From JAMXLO01 sp963749575 (GTDB taxonomy: Bacteria; Pseudomonadota; Alphaproteobacteria; Acetobacterales; Acetobacteraceae), in assembly GCA_963749575.1 (NCBI GenBank), contig CAVVNM010000023.1:124001-188000 (forward strand): 64,000 nt of DNA. The letters run 5' to 3'. Position numbers and translations under genes: made by a program. A model generated the notes under the pieces. It saw only the letters and a list, made by a program, of their open reading frames with translations, searched no databases and was not told the DNA's origin. Numbering within the stretch: position 1 is the stretch's first letter; each line of letters starts with the position of its first letter. This document shows, piece by piece, positions 17,015-25,721 of the stretch.

Positions 17015-17865
17015 GGCGCCTTTGTAAGTTGGCCGTGCTCGTCCAGCAGCGGTACACCGTACTCCGCGAGGATGCGATCGATTTCGGGCTGGCTTTCGGC
17101 AATCAGCCGATTGAGCCGGCGCTTCCAATCCTGATCGCTGCGGCGTACCCCCATCGCAATGCGAAAGTCCATCCGCTCCTGCTCCTTCAGCAGTGGCACC
17201 ACGACCAGGTGTGGCGTGACCCGCTGAGCGTAATAGCCGGCGATCGGGCCCCACAGCACGCCGGCATCGATCTGTCCCGCCGCGACCTCCTCGGCCATCG
17301 TCCGCGCAGGTGCTTCAATGCGCGTGTCAACCGTCAGCGCGTATGGCCTGGCCAACGCCATCAATCCCTGCTGCACAAGAACTGTGGCGGGCGGCGTGCC
17401 CGCGACGATACCGATATGCTTGCCCTTGAGCCGCGGGTCCGCGAGTGACTCGATGTCGTCCAGTTCGCTGCCCGGCCTGAACACCAGCGCATAGGTCGTG
17501 TGGTAATAGGGGTTGGTGGTCTGCACCAGATCATCGCCGACCGCCACGCCCATGATCACGTCACAGCGCAGCGCATTCAGCGTGTTGCGGACGAAGCCGA
17601 TCACCTGCGGCAGATAAGTATAGTTGGCCGGCTCGCCGAGTTTCTGCGCAAACAGCTCGGCAATCTTGTTCTCAAAGCCCTCGCCGGCTTCATCGGAAAA
17701 CGGCAGGTTGCGCGGGTCCGCGCAGACCCGAAAGGTCTTTGGGTCCACTAGTTCGGCAGATGAGCCAAGGCCGGGAGCTTGTGCAGCTGACTGTCCGGCG
17801 ATCAGCACCAGGAGCCCGATCGCCGCAGCCACGAGCCGTATGGCGCTGGCTTTCAAATTCGCCAT
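17011..17865 (-). CDS. xoxJ: XoxJ, methanol dehydrogenase-associated periplasmic binding protein
   Basis: A 284-aa protein with a signal peptide ending near SAAQAP. The mature domain has FRVCADPRNLPFSDEAGEGFENKIAELFAQKLG, then LNALRCDVIMGVAVGDDLVQTTNPYYHTTYALVFR, the profile of the MxaJ/XoxJ family 3 binding proteins. XoxJ from Methylobacterium is thought to help activate XoxF. Gene order xoxF-xoxG-xoxJ is the standard one. It starts 15 bp after the xoxG stop and its own stop overlaps the CxxxCW gene start. Confidence 0.92.
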   Translation of the reverse strand: MANLKASAIRLVAAAIGLLVLIAGQSAAQAPGLGSSAELVDPKTFRVCADPRNLPFSDEAGEGFENKIAELFAQKLGEPANYTYLPQVIGFVRNTLNALRCDVIMGVAVGDDLVQTTNPYYHTTYALVFRPGSELDDIESLADPRLKGKHIGIVAGTPPATVLVQQGLMALARPYALTVDTRIEAPARTMAEEVAAGQIDAGVLWGPIAGYYAQRVTPHLVVVPLLKEQERMDFRIAMGVRRSDQDWKRRLNRLIAESQPEIDRILAEYGVPLLDEHGQLTKAP

Positions 17866-17880
17866 GACAAACCGTTCCGA

Positions 17881-18402
17881 TCAACCCATGCATTCGTCCT
17901 CGGCCTTGGCGAAGCCCTCAGGTTTCGGCGCATGCTTCTCGGGGCGTCCCCGCCCGATGGCATCGTCGGCTCGCGCCCGCAAATAGACGTAGATCGAATC
18001 GATGAAGCACATGACGTTCTTGTTCTCACCGTTGGCCGGCATTACCAGTTGCTGGGCCGAGGATACATCGTTCTTGCCGCCCGCGACGACGGCGTAAAAG
18101 TCGGTGTAGCTGAGGCGCTTCATCGAATCCATCAGGGCCGGGGCATACGTGGAGCCCATCCCGTCGGGACCGTGGCAGCGCAGACATTCGGAGGAGTAGC
18201 GGGTGAAGCCGACATAGGTGTACCAATCCACCGTGCCGTCCGGTTGCACCTTGAACGTCGGAGTGTCGTTCTTGTCGGCCCATTTGCCGTCGTCTGACTT
18301 TACCGCCGCCGGATCGCCGGATCCGTCGGTGATCGCGTAGGCGCCCACCGACACAGTGAAAACCGCCGCAACCGCGACGGCCGCACGCAAAACAGACTGC
18401 AC
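17881..18402 (-). CDS. xoxG: XoxG-type cytochrome c, four-cysteine family
   Basis: A 173-aa periplasmic cytochrome that should accept electrons from XoxF. Heme motif CLRCH lies at residues 73-77. M121 in QLVMPANGENKNV is the likely axial ligand. Two further cysteines, C132 and C171, fit the methanol-metabolism four-cysteine cytochrome family and could form a disulfide. The start is the GTG at 18402, which has a GAGGGAG ribosome site 6 bp upstream and gives a normal signal peptide (to about AYA). A longer in-frame ATG at 18468 would put this ribosome site inside the gene. It follows xoxF by 11 bp. Confidence 0.92.
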   Translation of the reverse strand: MQSVLRAAVAVAAVFTVSVGAYAITDGSGDPAAVKSDDGKWADKNDTPTFKVQPDGTVDWYTYVGFTRYSSECLRCHGPDGMGSTYAPALMDSMKRLSYTDFYAVVAGGKNDVSSAQQLVMPANGENKNVMCFIDSIYVYLRARADDAIGRGRPEKHAPKPEGFAKAEDECMG

Positions 18403-18479
18403 GATGAACTCCCTCGCTTGCTCTGCCGGACTGGCCGGCCCGCGACGTGGTTTCGCGAGGCCGGCCATTATCGCGGCAA

Positions 18480-20312
18480 TCAGCTCGAGGGCAGCGCGAA
18501 TACCGTCAACGTGCCGCCGAGCGCCGTGTAGTTGTTCAGCGCGGCGTATCCACCGACCGCGCCGAGGCCCGCATGCGGATCTGTGAGACCCGCCGCCAGA
18601 CCGATTCCGGCCCAGCCGCCGACACCGGACAGTATGGCGACGTATTGCCTGCCACCGTGCTCATAGGTCATCACGTTGCCGATGATGCCTGACGGAGTCT
18701 TGAACTTGTACAGCTCCTTGCCCGTCTTGGCATCCACCGCCTTCAGATAGCCTTCCAGTGTACCATAGAACACCACGCCGCCCCTGGTCGCGAGCGCACC
18801 CGACCAGACGGAGAACTGCTCCGGATCCGACCACACGATCTTTCCGGTCGTGCCGTCCCACGCGATGAAGTTGCCCATGTTGGTTTGACCGGGCGGCGGA
18901 TACATCGACAGTGTCGCGCCGACATAGGGCTGTCCCGCGGTGTACGAGACCCGGAACGGCTCATAGTCCATGCAGACATGGTTGGTCGGCACATAGAACA
19001 GCTTGGTGTCAGGCGAATAGGCCGCCGGCTGCTCGTCCTTGCTGCCCAACGCCGCCGGGCAGATACCCTGTGAGTTCACGTCCTCGCCGGCCTCGCCCGG
19101 CGCGTATTTCGCGACCACATTTGGCCGCCCATAGGTCGGGCTGCCCTTGTTCATGTCCACGCCGGTGGTCCAGTTCACCGCCGGGTCGTACTTGGCGGCG
19201 ACCAGCAACTCCCCAGTGGCCCGGTTCAGCGTGTAGCCAAGTCCGTTGCGGTCGAAGTGCACCAGTGTCGGGACCGTCTGGCCGTTGATCTGCTGGTCCG
19301 ACAGGATCATTTCATTGACGCCGTCATAGTCCCACTGATCGTGCGGCGTCATCTGATAGACCCATTTCGCCATGCCGGTATCGGCATCGCGGGCGAAGAT
19401 CGTCATCGACCACTTGTTGTCGCCAGGCCGCTGCTTTGGATTCCAGGTAGAGGGGTTGCCGGAGCCGTAATAGATCAGGTTGAGCGTCGGATCGTACCAG
19501 TACCAGCCCCAAGTGGCGCCGCCACCAATCTTCCATTGGTCGCCCTGCCAGCTCTTCAGGCTGGAGTCGGCCCCGACCGGCTTGCCCAGGTCCGTGGTCT
19601 TCTGCGGATCGATCAGAACATCGCTGTCCGGACCTTCGGACCACGCCCGCCAGATCTGCTTGCCGTCCGCGGTCGCATAGGCCGCGACCCATCCACGAAC
19701 GCCGAATTCGCCACCCGAAACGCCGACATACACCTTGTCCTTGACCACCATCGGAGCGCCGGTGCCGGTCTCGCCCTTGCCGGGATCACCGGTCTTCACG
19801 GACCACGCCACCTTGCCGGTCTTCGCATCGAGCGCCACCAGGCTGGTGTCCGATTGGTGCAGGAACACCTTGCCGTTGGCATAGGCAAGGCCACGGTTCA
19901 CCGTATCGCAGCACATCACCGGAATGACGTTGGGATCCTGCTTCGGTTCGTATTTCCACAAGATTTTGCCGTCGTTGTTCAGGTCAAGTGCAAAGACGGT
20001 ATTGGGGAACGGCGCATGCACATACATGACATCCCCGACAACCAGCGGCGCACCCTCATGGCCGCGAAGCACGCCGGTGGAAAAGGTCCACGCCACCTGC
20101 AGCTTCCCGACATTCTGTGCAGTGATCTGATTGAGCGCAGAGTAGCGTTGGTTGTCGTAGGTGATGGTCGGCATCACCACATTCGCCGCGTTGGCCTGCA
20201 TCTTCAGCAGGTCCTCGCTCCCGGCGGTCTGCGCGATGGCGGTTGCTATCACCAGTTGTGACGATAGAAGAGTGCCTGCCGTGAGCCAAAACCCCGCCGA
20301 AGCACCTCGCAT
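18480..20312 (-). CDS. xoxF: lanthanide-dependent methanol dehydrogenase XoxF
   Basis: A 610-aa periplasmic PQQ enzyme that oxidises methanol to formaldehyde (some XoxF enzymes go on to formate). Visible features are a signal peptide (to about TAIAQ), the vicinal disulfide C134-C135 (VMCCDTVNRG), Glu202 in SGGEFGVRG and Asn286 in YYGSGNPSTW as metal ligands. The active-site TPHDQWDYDGVNE has catalytic D328 and the extra Asp D330 that marks lanthanide enzymes. The ATG at 20312 has a GGGAGGG ribosome site; upstream in-frame starts lack one. It heads the operon xoxF-xoxG-xoxJ-CxxxCW. Calcium-type mxaF and mxaI are not in the window. Confidence 0.96.
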   Translation of the reverse strand: MRGASAGFWLTAGTLLSSQLVIATAIAQTAGSEDLLKMQANAANVVMPTITYDNQRYSALNQITAQNVGKLQVAWTFSTGVLRGHEGAPLVVGDVMYVHAPFPNTVFALDLNNDGKILWKYEPKQDPNVIPVMCCDTVNRGLAYANGKVFLHQSDTSLVALDAKTGKVAWSVKTGDPGKGETGTGAPMVVKDKVYVGVSGGEFGVRGWVAAYATADGKQIWRAWSEGPDSDVLIDPQKTTDLGKPVGADSSLKSWQGDQWKIGGGATWGWYWYDPTLNLIYYGSGNPSTWNPKQRPGDNKWSMTIFARDADTGMAKWVYQMTPHDQWDYDGVNEMILSDQQINGQTVPTLVHFDRNGLGYTLNRATGELLVAAKYDPAVNWTTGVDMNKGSPTYGRPNVVAKYAPGEAGEDVNSQGICPAALGSKDEQPAAYSPDTKLFYVPTNHVCMDYEPFRVSYTAGQPYVGATLSMYPPPGQTNMGNFIAWDGTTGKIVWSDPEQFSVWSGALATRGGVVFYGTLEGYLKAVDAKTGKELYKFKTPSGIIGNVMTYEHGGRQYVAILSGVGGWAGIGLAAGLTDPHAGLGAVGGYAALNNYTALGGTLTVFALPSS

Positions 20313-20581
20313 TGATCCCTCCCATATTGCACTCGTTGGCGGCGGGCAGCCTGACGACATGCCCGCCGAAGGCATTCAGCTTCGCTTGGGAGGAGGACGC
20401 TCCGGCGGCGTATGCAGGCAGGCCACGCTTGATTGTTGTCGGTCAGACCGACGCCAGTGGACATGCGCTGTCGAATGCCCGCCCTCCCAACTGCGGGCAT
20501 CCGCCGAAACCGGACGCAACGGTAACCATATGCCATACGGGGAAGTCGGCAAATCACGGGATCGCGAACAGCTGCGGCGGC
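20313..20581. promoter_or_regulatory. divergent promoter region between xoxF and the zinc hydrolase
   Basis: A 269-bp gap between two divergent transcription units that should contain both promoters. At 20475-20500 there is an inverted repeat with 8-bp arms ATGCCCGC and GCGGGCAT around a 10-nt centre, a possible operator or hairpin. Part of the same sequence (ATGCCCGCC) also occurs near 20358. No -35/-10 pair stands out. The xoxF ribosome site is next to 20312. Confidence 0.45.
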
Positions 20582-21529
20582 GTGCTCGATCATCCGGCCA
20601 TCCGTGTTCTGGCCTGCGCCATATTGCTGCTGGTCGCCGCCGCCGCGCCCGAGCCGCCGGTGCCGGCGAACACGCCTCTCTCTGTACAGATGGTCGCGGA
20701 CGGCGATTATGCCCATTTCGGCCAGATCGCCCTGATGACGCCTGACAACGCAGGCGACATCGCCAATCTCGGCATTATCGTCGGGGAGGACGCCGTCGCC
20801 CTGGTCGACACCGGCGGCAGCGTCACCGTCGGGCAACGTCTGCTTTTGGCCGTCCGAAATATCACGGCAAAACCCGTCCGCTACGTGATCAACACGCACG
20901 AACATCCGGATCATGTATTCGGCAATGCGGCCATGCCAGCCGGCGTGACATTCGTCGGTCACCACAATCTGCCGGCCGAATTGGCCAAGCGGGGGGCTTA
21001 TTACCTGCGTTCTTATCGTGACCAGCTTGGCGAGAACGCCATCTCGGCCGTCCGGATCATTCCCCCGACGCTCTTGGTGGACAGCGAGGCCACGCTGGAC
21101 CTGGGTGGCAGGCGGCTCCGCCTCACAGCCTGGTCACCGGCGGCCCACACGGATTGCGATCTTACGGTGTTGGATGAGACCACCGGCGTGTTGTTTGCCG
21201 GAGATCTGGTGTTCCTGCAGCACGTGCCGGTCGTGGACGGCAGCCTCCTGGGATGGCTTGCGGTCATCCCGCGCCTGGCGCAGGTGCCCGCCGGTATCGT
21301 GGTACCTGGACATGGCCGAACGACGGCGTCCTGGCCACAGGCACTCGAGGACGAGCGCCGCTACCTCACCGTGCTGGCACAGGATGCGCGTCGCCAGATC
21401 GCTGCCGGGACGCCGCTTGCGCGCGCGGTCGCCGATATCGGCAGTTCGGAGCGAAACCGTTGGCAGCTGTTCGACGACTACAATGCGCGCAACGCGACCG
21501 CAGCATTCAGTGAGCTGGAATGGCAGTAG
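20582..21529 (+). CDS. quinoprotein relay system zinc metallohydrolase (SoxH-like MBL fold)
   Basis: A 315-aa exported metallo-beta-lactamase-fold protein. The zinc motif THEHPDH is at residues 105-111, with later ligands H189 (AAHTDCDL), D208 (LFAGDLVF) and H244 (VPGHGR). The GTG at 20582 gives a signal peptide (VLACAILLLVAAAAP). An upstream ATG would add ~90 poorly conserved residues and would abut the xoxF start. Relatives occur in PQQ clusters together with SoxYZ-like carriers, where they are proposed to release a carrier-bound intermediate. The reaction is not established. Its last 23 bp overlap the 3' end of pqqE on the other strand. Confidence 0.85.
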   Translation: MLDHPAIRVLACAILLLVAAAAPEPPVPANTPLSVQMVADGDYAHFGQIALMTPDNAGDIANLGIIVGEDAVALVDTGGSVTVGQRLLLAVRNITAKPVRYVINTHEHPDHVFGNAAMPAGVTFVGHHNLPAELAKRGAYYLRSYRDQLGENAISAVRIIPPTLLVDSEATLDLGGRRLRLTAWSPAAHTDCDLTVLDETTGVLFAGDLVFLQHVPVVDGSLLGWLAVIPRLAQVPAGIVVPGHGRTTASWPQALEDERRYLTVLAQDARRQIAAGTPLARAVADIGSSERNRWQLFDDYNARNATAAFSELEWQ

Positions 21530-22643
21530 CGCGGTCGCGTCCGACTCTCCCGCGGTACACGTACGGTTCGTTTGCGCCCGACGAATCCTGTTCGGTGAGC
21601 GCCCGCATCCGCGCGTGATGTGGCGACAGTTCGCATGCCGGGTCCGTCGCGGCGGCGTCACTCGCGATCGCCATCGCCTGGCAACGACATCCGCCATAGT
21701 CGATCTCGCGCATTTCGCAGCTGCGGCACGGCTCCGCCATCCAGTCGGTGCCCCGAAAGGCTTTGAACGCCGGAGAATCCCGCCAAATCTCCACCAGCGG
21801 CCGGTCGCGGACCGACCAGAATTGCAGGCCGGGAATGGTTTCGGCGGCGTGGCAAGGCAGCACGCGGCCCGACGGGGTGACGTTCAACGAGCGGCGTCCC
21901 CAGCCGCCCATGCAAGCCTTCGGCCGGCGCGCATAGTAGTCCGGGATGACGAGGTCGATCACCAGCCGTCCCTGATAACGCGGGCGAAGGCTCTCCATCT
22001 CCTGCATTGCATGCTCGACCTGCTCGCGCGTGGGCATCAGCGCCGCGCGGTTGCGCAACGCCCAGCCGTAATATTGCGCATGGGCAATTTCCACCCGTCC
22101 TGCACCGAGCGACGCCGCCAATTCCACGAGTGCGGCGACCTGGCCGATGTTGGCACGGTGGATCACCGTGTTGACGGTGAGAGCGAGGCCGAGACCGACG
22201 ACGGACTGCGCGAAGTCCAGCTTGCGCGGGTGCGCGCCTGGATAACCGGCAATGTGGTCCGCGCTTTCCGCATCGACGTCCTGTAGCGAGAGTTGGACGT
22301 GATCCAGACCCACCTGCTTGAGCTGAGCAAGCCGGCGCGCGTCGAGCCCGATAGCTGAGGTTATCAGGTTGGTGTAGAGCCCGGCGTCGCGCGCGACAGC
22401 AACGATCTCGACCAGGTCGCGGCGCGAAGCAGGCTCGCCACCGGACAGGTGGACCTGCAACACACCCATCGCCGCCGCCTCGCGGAACACGCGCGACCAG
22501 GTCTCGGCCGGCAACTCGTCGGCCCGATTGTCAAGATTGATGGGATTCGAGCAGTACGGGCAAGCGAGCGGGCAGCGGTGGGTGAGCTCGGCAAGCAGTC
22601 CGAGGGGCGCAGGAATTTCCGGCCTGGCGTCGGACAGGCTCAA
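21507..22643 (-). CDS. pqqE: PqqA peptide cyclase PqqE (radical SAM)
   Basis: A 378-aa radical SAM/SPASM enzyme that makes the Glu-Tyr carbon-carbon crosslink in PqqA, the first step of PQQ synthesis. The radical SAM cluster cysteines are C24, C28 and C31 (CPLACPYC). The C-terminal SPASM region has CMGGWG, VLPCHAAET, and the CRSCEMREIDYGGCRC cluster. It overlaps pqqD by 4 bp. The 3' end overlaps the convergent hydrolase gene by 23 bp. Length is normal for PqqE. Confidence 0.96.
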   Translation of the reverse strand: MSLSDARPEIPAPLGLLAELTHRCPLACPYCSNPINLDNRADELPAETWSRVFREAAAMGVLQVHLSGGEPASRRDLVEIVAVARDAGLYTNLITSAIGLDARRLAQLKQVGLDHVQLSLQDVDAESADHIAGYPGAHPRKLDFAQSVVGLGLALTVNTVIHRANIGQVAALVELAASLGAGRVEIAHAQYYGWALRNRAALMPTREQVEHAMQEMESLRPRYQGRLVIDLVIPDYYARRPKACMGGWGRRSLNVTPSGRVLPCHAAETIPGLQFWSVRDRPLVEIWRDSPAFKAFRGTDWMAEPCRSCEMREIDYGGCRCQAMAIASDAAATDPACELSPHHARMRALTEQDSSGANEPYVYRGRVGRDRATAIPAH

Positions 22644-22924
22644 ACCAGCATCCGCTTCGTCACGAGTTCGACCAGGATATCGTTCACATCGCCTTCGATC
22701 ACGGAGCGGTCGGCGGTATAAAGGGCGGCGAGCTCATCGACGATCTCACCGATGGTGCGGCTGCCATCGCATCGACGCAGAATCTCGCTGGCCGGACCTT
22801 CGGTCTCGATCACCCGTTCCGGGCCAAGCAACACCCATGCGCTGCGCGTCTTGTCGAAATGCAGGCGGACACCAGGAGCCAGGCGGGGACGCTCAGGTGG
22901 CGACGGTGGGTGGGCGTCAGCCAT
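22640..22924 (-). CDS. pqqD: PQQ biosynthesis peptide chaperone PqqD
   Basis: A 94-aa protein that binds the PqqA peptide and presents it to PqqE. It has the family core RLAPGVRLHFDKTRSAWVLLGPERV and the C-terminal RTIGEIVDELAALY...VEGDVNDILVEL-like helix-turn region. It overlaps pqqC by 8 bp and pqqE by 4 bp, so it is a separate gene in the tight pqqABCDE operon and is not fused to PqqC as in Methylobacterium. Confidence 0.95.
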   Translation of the reverse strand: MADAHPPSPPERPRLAPGVRLHFDKTRSAWVLLGPERVIETEGPASEILRRCDGSRTIGEIVDELAALYTADRSVIEGDVNDILVELVTKRMLV

Positions 22925-23657
22925 CGGAGCCCTTCGGCACGAAGGCGCCAGGTGGAATCAGCCCAGGCGTGACATAGGAATAGTGCAACGCGTCCAGCAT
23001 GCACCACAGCACGTCGCATTTGAACGCCAGCGTGTCGACCACCGCCTGGTGCTGTTCCGGCGTGTGCGCGTGCTGCTTGACCCATTCGAGGGCGAAGTTC
23101 GCATCGCGTTCGGCCTGCGGCGGGCGTTTGTCGAAATAGGCCATGATCTCCGGCGTGATGAAGTCGTAGTGGGCGAGCATCCCCGACATCCGTTCGGTGA
23201 TGATCTGCGGCGAGGCCAACTCGGTCAGGCACGAGGCAACGGCCTCGAGGAGACTGCGCTCGCGCACCAGGTGAACGTACGCCTGTACGGCAAAGCGTGT
23301 CGCCGGCAGCAGCAGCCGGGTCGATATCACGGCGTCGCGGTCGAGGCCCAGGCCATCGGTCAGTTTGAGCCAGCGCTCAATACCGCCCGGCCGATCCTCG
23401 TCGCCGTCGTGGTCCTCCAGTCGTTTGCGCCATTCACGCCGGAGCGCGTCATCCTCGCAGCGGCCAATCAGCGAGGCGTCCTTCAGCGGGATCATCGCCT
23501 GGTAGTAATAACGATTGAGTGCCCACGCCTGGACTTGCGCCTTGCTGCATGCGCCGCTGTGCAGCATGCGATGGAACGGATGCAGGTTGTGGTACCGCTT
23601 CGCCAACAGCTCGCGCAGGCGGCCTTCCAGGCCCTCCGGAGTCAGCGTGTCGTTCAA
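22917..23657 (-). CDS. pqqC: pyrroloquinoline-quinone synthase PqqC
   Basis: A 246-aa all-helical oxidase that completes PQQ by ring closure and eight-electron oxidation with O2. The characteristic segments are YHNLHPFHRMLHSGACSK, WALNRYYYQAMIPLKDA, RLEDHDGDE and MLAHYDFITPEIMAYFDKR, and the length is normal. Overlaps with pqqB (4 bp) and pqqD (8 bp) place it in the middle of the operon. Confidence 0.96.
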   Translation of the reverse strand: MNDTLTPEGLEGRLRELLAKRYHNLHPFHRMLHSGACSKAQVQAWALNRYYYQAMIPLKDASLIGRCEDDALRREWRKRLEDHDGDEDRPGGIERWLKLTDGLGLDRDAVISTRLLLPATRFAVQAYVHLVRERSLLEAVASCLTELASPQIITERMSGMLAHYDFITPEIMAYFDKRPPQAERDANFALEWVKQHAHTPEQHQAVVDTLAFKCDVLWCMLDALHYSYVTPGLIPPGAFVPKGSDG

Positions 23658-24568
23658 AGCTGCACCTCCATCCCGTCATAGGCGACCTCGAAACCGGCCG
23701 CCTCGACCTGCCGCCGCTCGGGCGAGTCCATCAGCAGGATCGGATTGCTGTTGTTGATGTGAATCAGGATGCGCCTGCCCGGCAGGTCCGAGAGCCTTTC
23801 CAGCGTTCCTCCCGGGCCACTCACCGGTACATGTCCCATCCGACGGCCGGTCTTGTGGCCGAGACCTTCGGCGATCATCTCGTCGTCGGTGAACAAAGTC
23901 CCATCGAAAAACCACAGATCAACTTTGCCAAGTTGGCGACGCACGGTCTCCGTGATATCGGCACAGGCAGGTGCGATGATCACGCTGCGGCCGTTCGCTT
24001 CCAGCAAGGCGGCATAATTCGGACCGGGTTCCGCTGCGCCGGCATCCACTGTCTCGAGATATAGCGGGACTTTTCCCGGCATGGTCAGCAGAGTAAGCAC
24101 AAGGCCACCGCCGCACGCCACCGACTGCAACGGCGTAAGCGCCTCGCGCCGGACCAGTGAGGGATCGAGTACGTCGAAAATCCGGTTCTCCTGCACCAGG
24201 TCCAACAACGAACGCGGGGCATAGACGGTGAGCGCCTGGCGTTCACGCAGTACCAGCAAACCGGCCAGTGCGTCGACATCACCGCCGATCAGGACAACCC
24301 CCGCAATCGGCGAATCGCGCGTCCCGGATCTAGGCCACAGGCGCGGCGTCTGCAGTATCTGTTGACGCAGATCGGGAGACGCCCCAACGACAACCCACTC
24401 AAACCCGTTGCCGCTGACGGCAACACTGGCCTGAGTAGCCGGGCGAACCCTCGGATCGCGCGCCCGCGCCAGTCGGCACAGGCGGCAGCCGCAGTTCCAT
24501 TGCGGAAATCCGCCGCCCGCCCCCGCACCGAGTACCAGGGCGGTCAGCCCGGGTGCCCGGTCAGGCAT
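23654..24568 (-). CDS. pqqB: PQQ biosynthesis protein PqqB (MBL-fold oxygenase)
   Basis: A 304-aa metallo-beta-lactamase-fold protein that hydroxylates the tyrosine part of the PQQ precursor. The N-terminus shows VLGAGAGGGFPQWNCGC with the CxCxxC-like zinc site (WNCGCRLCRLAR), and the C-terminal region contains ILIHINNSNPIL. It lies 24 bp after pqqA and overlaps pqqC by 4 bp. Length is normal for the family. Confidence 0.95.
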   Translation of the reverse strand: MPDRAPGLTALVLGAGAGGGFPQWNCGCRLCRLARARDPRVRPATQASVAVSGNGFEWVVVGASPDLRQQILQTPRLWPRSGTRDSPIAGVVLIGGDVDALAGLLVLRERQALTVYAPRSLLDLVQENRIFDVLDPSLVRREALTPLQSVACGGGLVLTLLTMPGKVPLYLETVDAGAAEPGPNYAALLEANGRSVIIAPACADITETVRRQLGKVDLWFFDGTLFTDDEMIAEGLGHKTGRRMGHVPVSGPGGTLERLSDLPGRRILIHINNSNPILLMDSPERRQVEAAGFEVAYDGMEVQL

Positions 24569-24592
24569 TCGTGGTCAAGCAGCCGCGGGAGG

Positions 24593-24670
24593 CTAGATCT
24601 TTCCGGCGAAGTAGCCGTTGATCTCCATGCCAATGCAAATCTCGCGGAGCTTCGGGCGTGTCCAGCTCAT
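24593..24670 (-). CDS. pqqA: PQQ precursor peptide PqqA
   Basis: A 25-aa peptide starting MSWTRPKLREICIGMEINGY. The conserved Glu16 and Tyr20 in the motif E-I-N-G-Y are the two residues that become PQQ. A GAGGAG ribosome site lies about 9 bp before the ATG. It is the first gene of pqqABCDE and is separated by 216 bp from the divergent SoxYZ-like gene, so the operon promoter must lie in that gap. Confidence 0.95.
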   Translation of the reverse strand: MSWTRPKLREICIGMEINGYFAGKI

Positions 24671-24886
24671 AGGAATGTCTCCTCGCTTATTATGGTGCAG
24701 GGAACCCGTCCGCCGACGGTTCGTCAACGCACGGCCGGCGCGGCAACGGTAACAGGTCACGGCGTTTGCGTCCAGAACCACTCCGATCATGCGATTGCGC
24801 AACCAACCCACGTGATTATATGTCACAGCGTGGATTTGCTGACCGATCAATCAAGCAGGCGCGACCGCACTGCGCAGGGGGCGACC
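24671..24886. promoter_or_regulatory. divergent region between pqqA and the SoxYZ-like gene
   Basis: A 216-bp gap that should contain the pqq promoter and the promoter of the SoxYZ-like gene. A short dyad GTGA-N7-TCAC is visible at 24812-24826 within an AT-richer patch. I see no clear sigma-70 pair. Confidence 0.4.
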
Positions 24887-25717
24887 ATGAACACGCGAGA
24901 GATGCGGCTGTCGCTGCCCCGCCGGGGACTGCTCGCGGCGGCCGCAATGGCCGTCGCCGGCCACCGCGTCGCCGCACAGACGCCGGGTCAGTCGGATGCC
25001 TGGCCATCGCTGGCGGCGCAGATTTTCGACGGCCGCGCGATGGCAGACGGGAGTGCAATTGTAGCGATCGATGCACCGTATCGGGCGGATGATGCGGCAT
25101 TGGTCCCCGTCAGCCTGACCAGTTTGCTGCCAGCCGGCGACGCCCGTCGCATCGCCGGTATCACACTTGTGATCGATGAAAACCCCTCGCCGCTGGCTGC
25201 CACGTTCTCGTTGGGACCATCGAGCGGGATTCGGTCGATGTCCACGCGCGTGCGGGTCGATTCCTACACCAACCTGCACGTGGTGGCGGAACTGACCGAC
25301 GGGCGCCTCTATGCGGCCGAGCGGTTCGTCAAGGCTGCCGGTGGTTGTTCGGCCCCGGCCGCAAAGCAGGATGCGAATTCAGTCCCGCCCGGCGAGATGC
25401 GGTTTCGGCAGTTCGCGCCCGCATCCGGCGCTGAACCGGACCGAGCCGAGGCACAGCTCCTGATCCGTCACCCGAACTATTCGGGCATGCAGATGGATCA
25501 GGTCACCCGCCTCTACGTTCCTGCTCATTTCGTGAAGTCCGTGCGGGTCTGGCAGGGCGAGGAGCTGCTGGTCACCATCGAGAGCGGTATTTCGGTTTCC
25601 GAGAATCCGAGCTTCCGCTTCGACTACCGGCCCAATGGGGCGACCAGCTTCAGCGCCGAGATGGAGGACAGCGACGGCAGGTCGTACCGGCAGGAATGGC
25701 CCGCGACACCCACTTGA
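24887..25717 (+). CDS. quinoprotein dehydrogenase-associated SoxYZ-like carrier (fused SoxY-SoxZ)
   Basis: A 276-aa exported protein with a twin-arginine-like leader (LPRRGLLAAAAMAVAG) cut near VAAQ. The first half (about 40-155) is SoxY-like and ends in GGC with C154 exposed on a flexible tail, as in the GGCGG swinging-arm terminus of SoxY. The second half (about 170-276), with LIRHPNYSGMQMDQVTRLYVPAHFVKSV, is SoxZ-like. Fused carriers of this kind occur with PQQ dehydrogenases and a zinc hydrolase, as here. It may hold a periplasmic intermediate as a thiol adduct; that role is inferred. Confidence 0.85.
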   Translation: MNTREMRLSLPRRGLLAAAAMAVAGHRVAAQTPGQSDAWPSLAAQIFDGRAMADGSAIVAIDAPYRADDAALVPVSLTSLLPAGDARRIAGITLVIDENPSPLAATFSLGPSSGIRSMSTRVRVDSYTNLHVVAELTDGRLYAAERFVKAAGGCSAPAAKQDANSVPPGEMRFRQFAPASGAEPDRAEAQLLIRHPNYSGMQMDQVTRLYVPAHFVKSVRVWQGEELLVTIESGISVSENPSFRFDYRPNGATSFSAEMEDSDGRSYRQEWPATPT

Positions 25718-25721
25718 CGGT

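Noticed and set aside
17015..17254. Extended start for the CxxxCW protein
   Set aside because: The extra 80 residues overlap xoxJ and carry no leader; the ATG at 17014 overlaps the xoxJ stop and is followed by a signal peptide.
24812..24826. GTGA-N7-TCAC dyad considered as a CRP/FNR site
   Set aside because: The spacing is one base too long for TGTGA-N6-TCACA and the flanking bases do not match.
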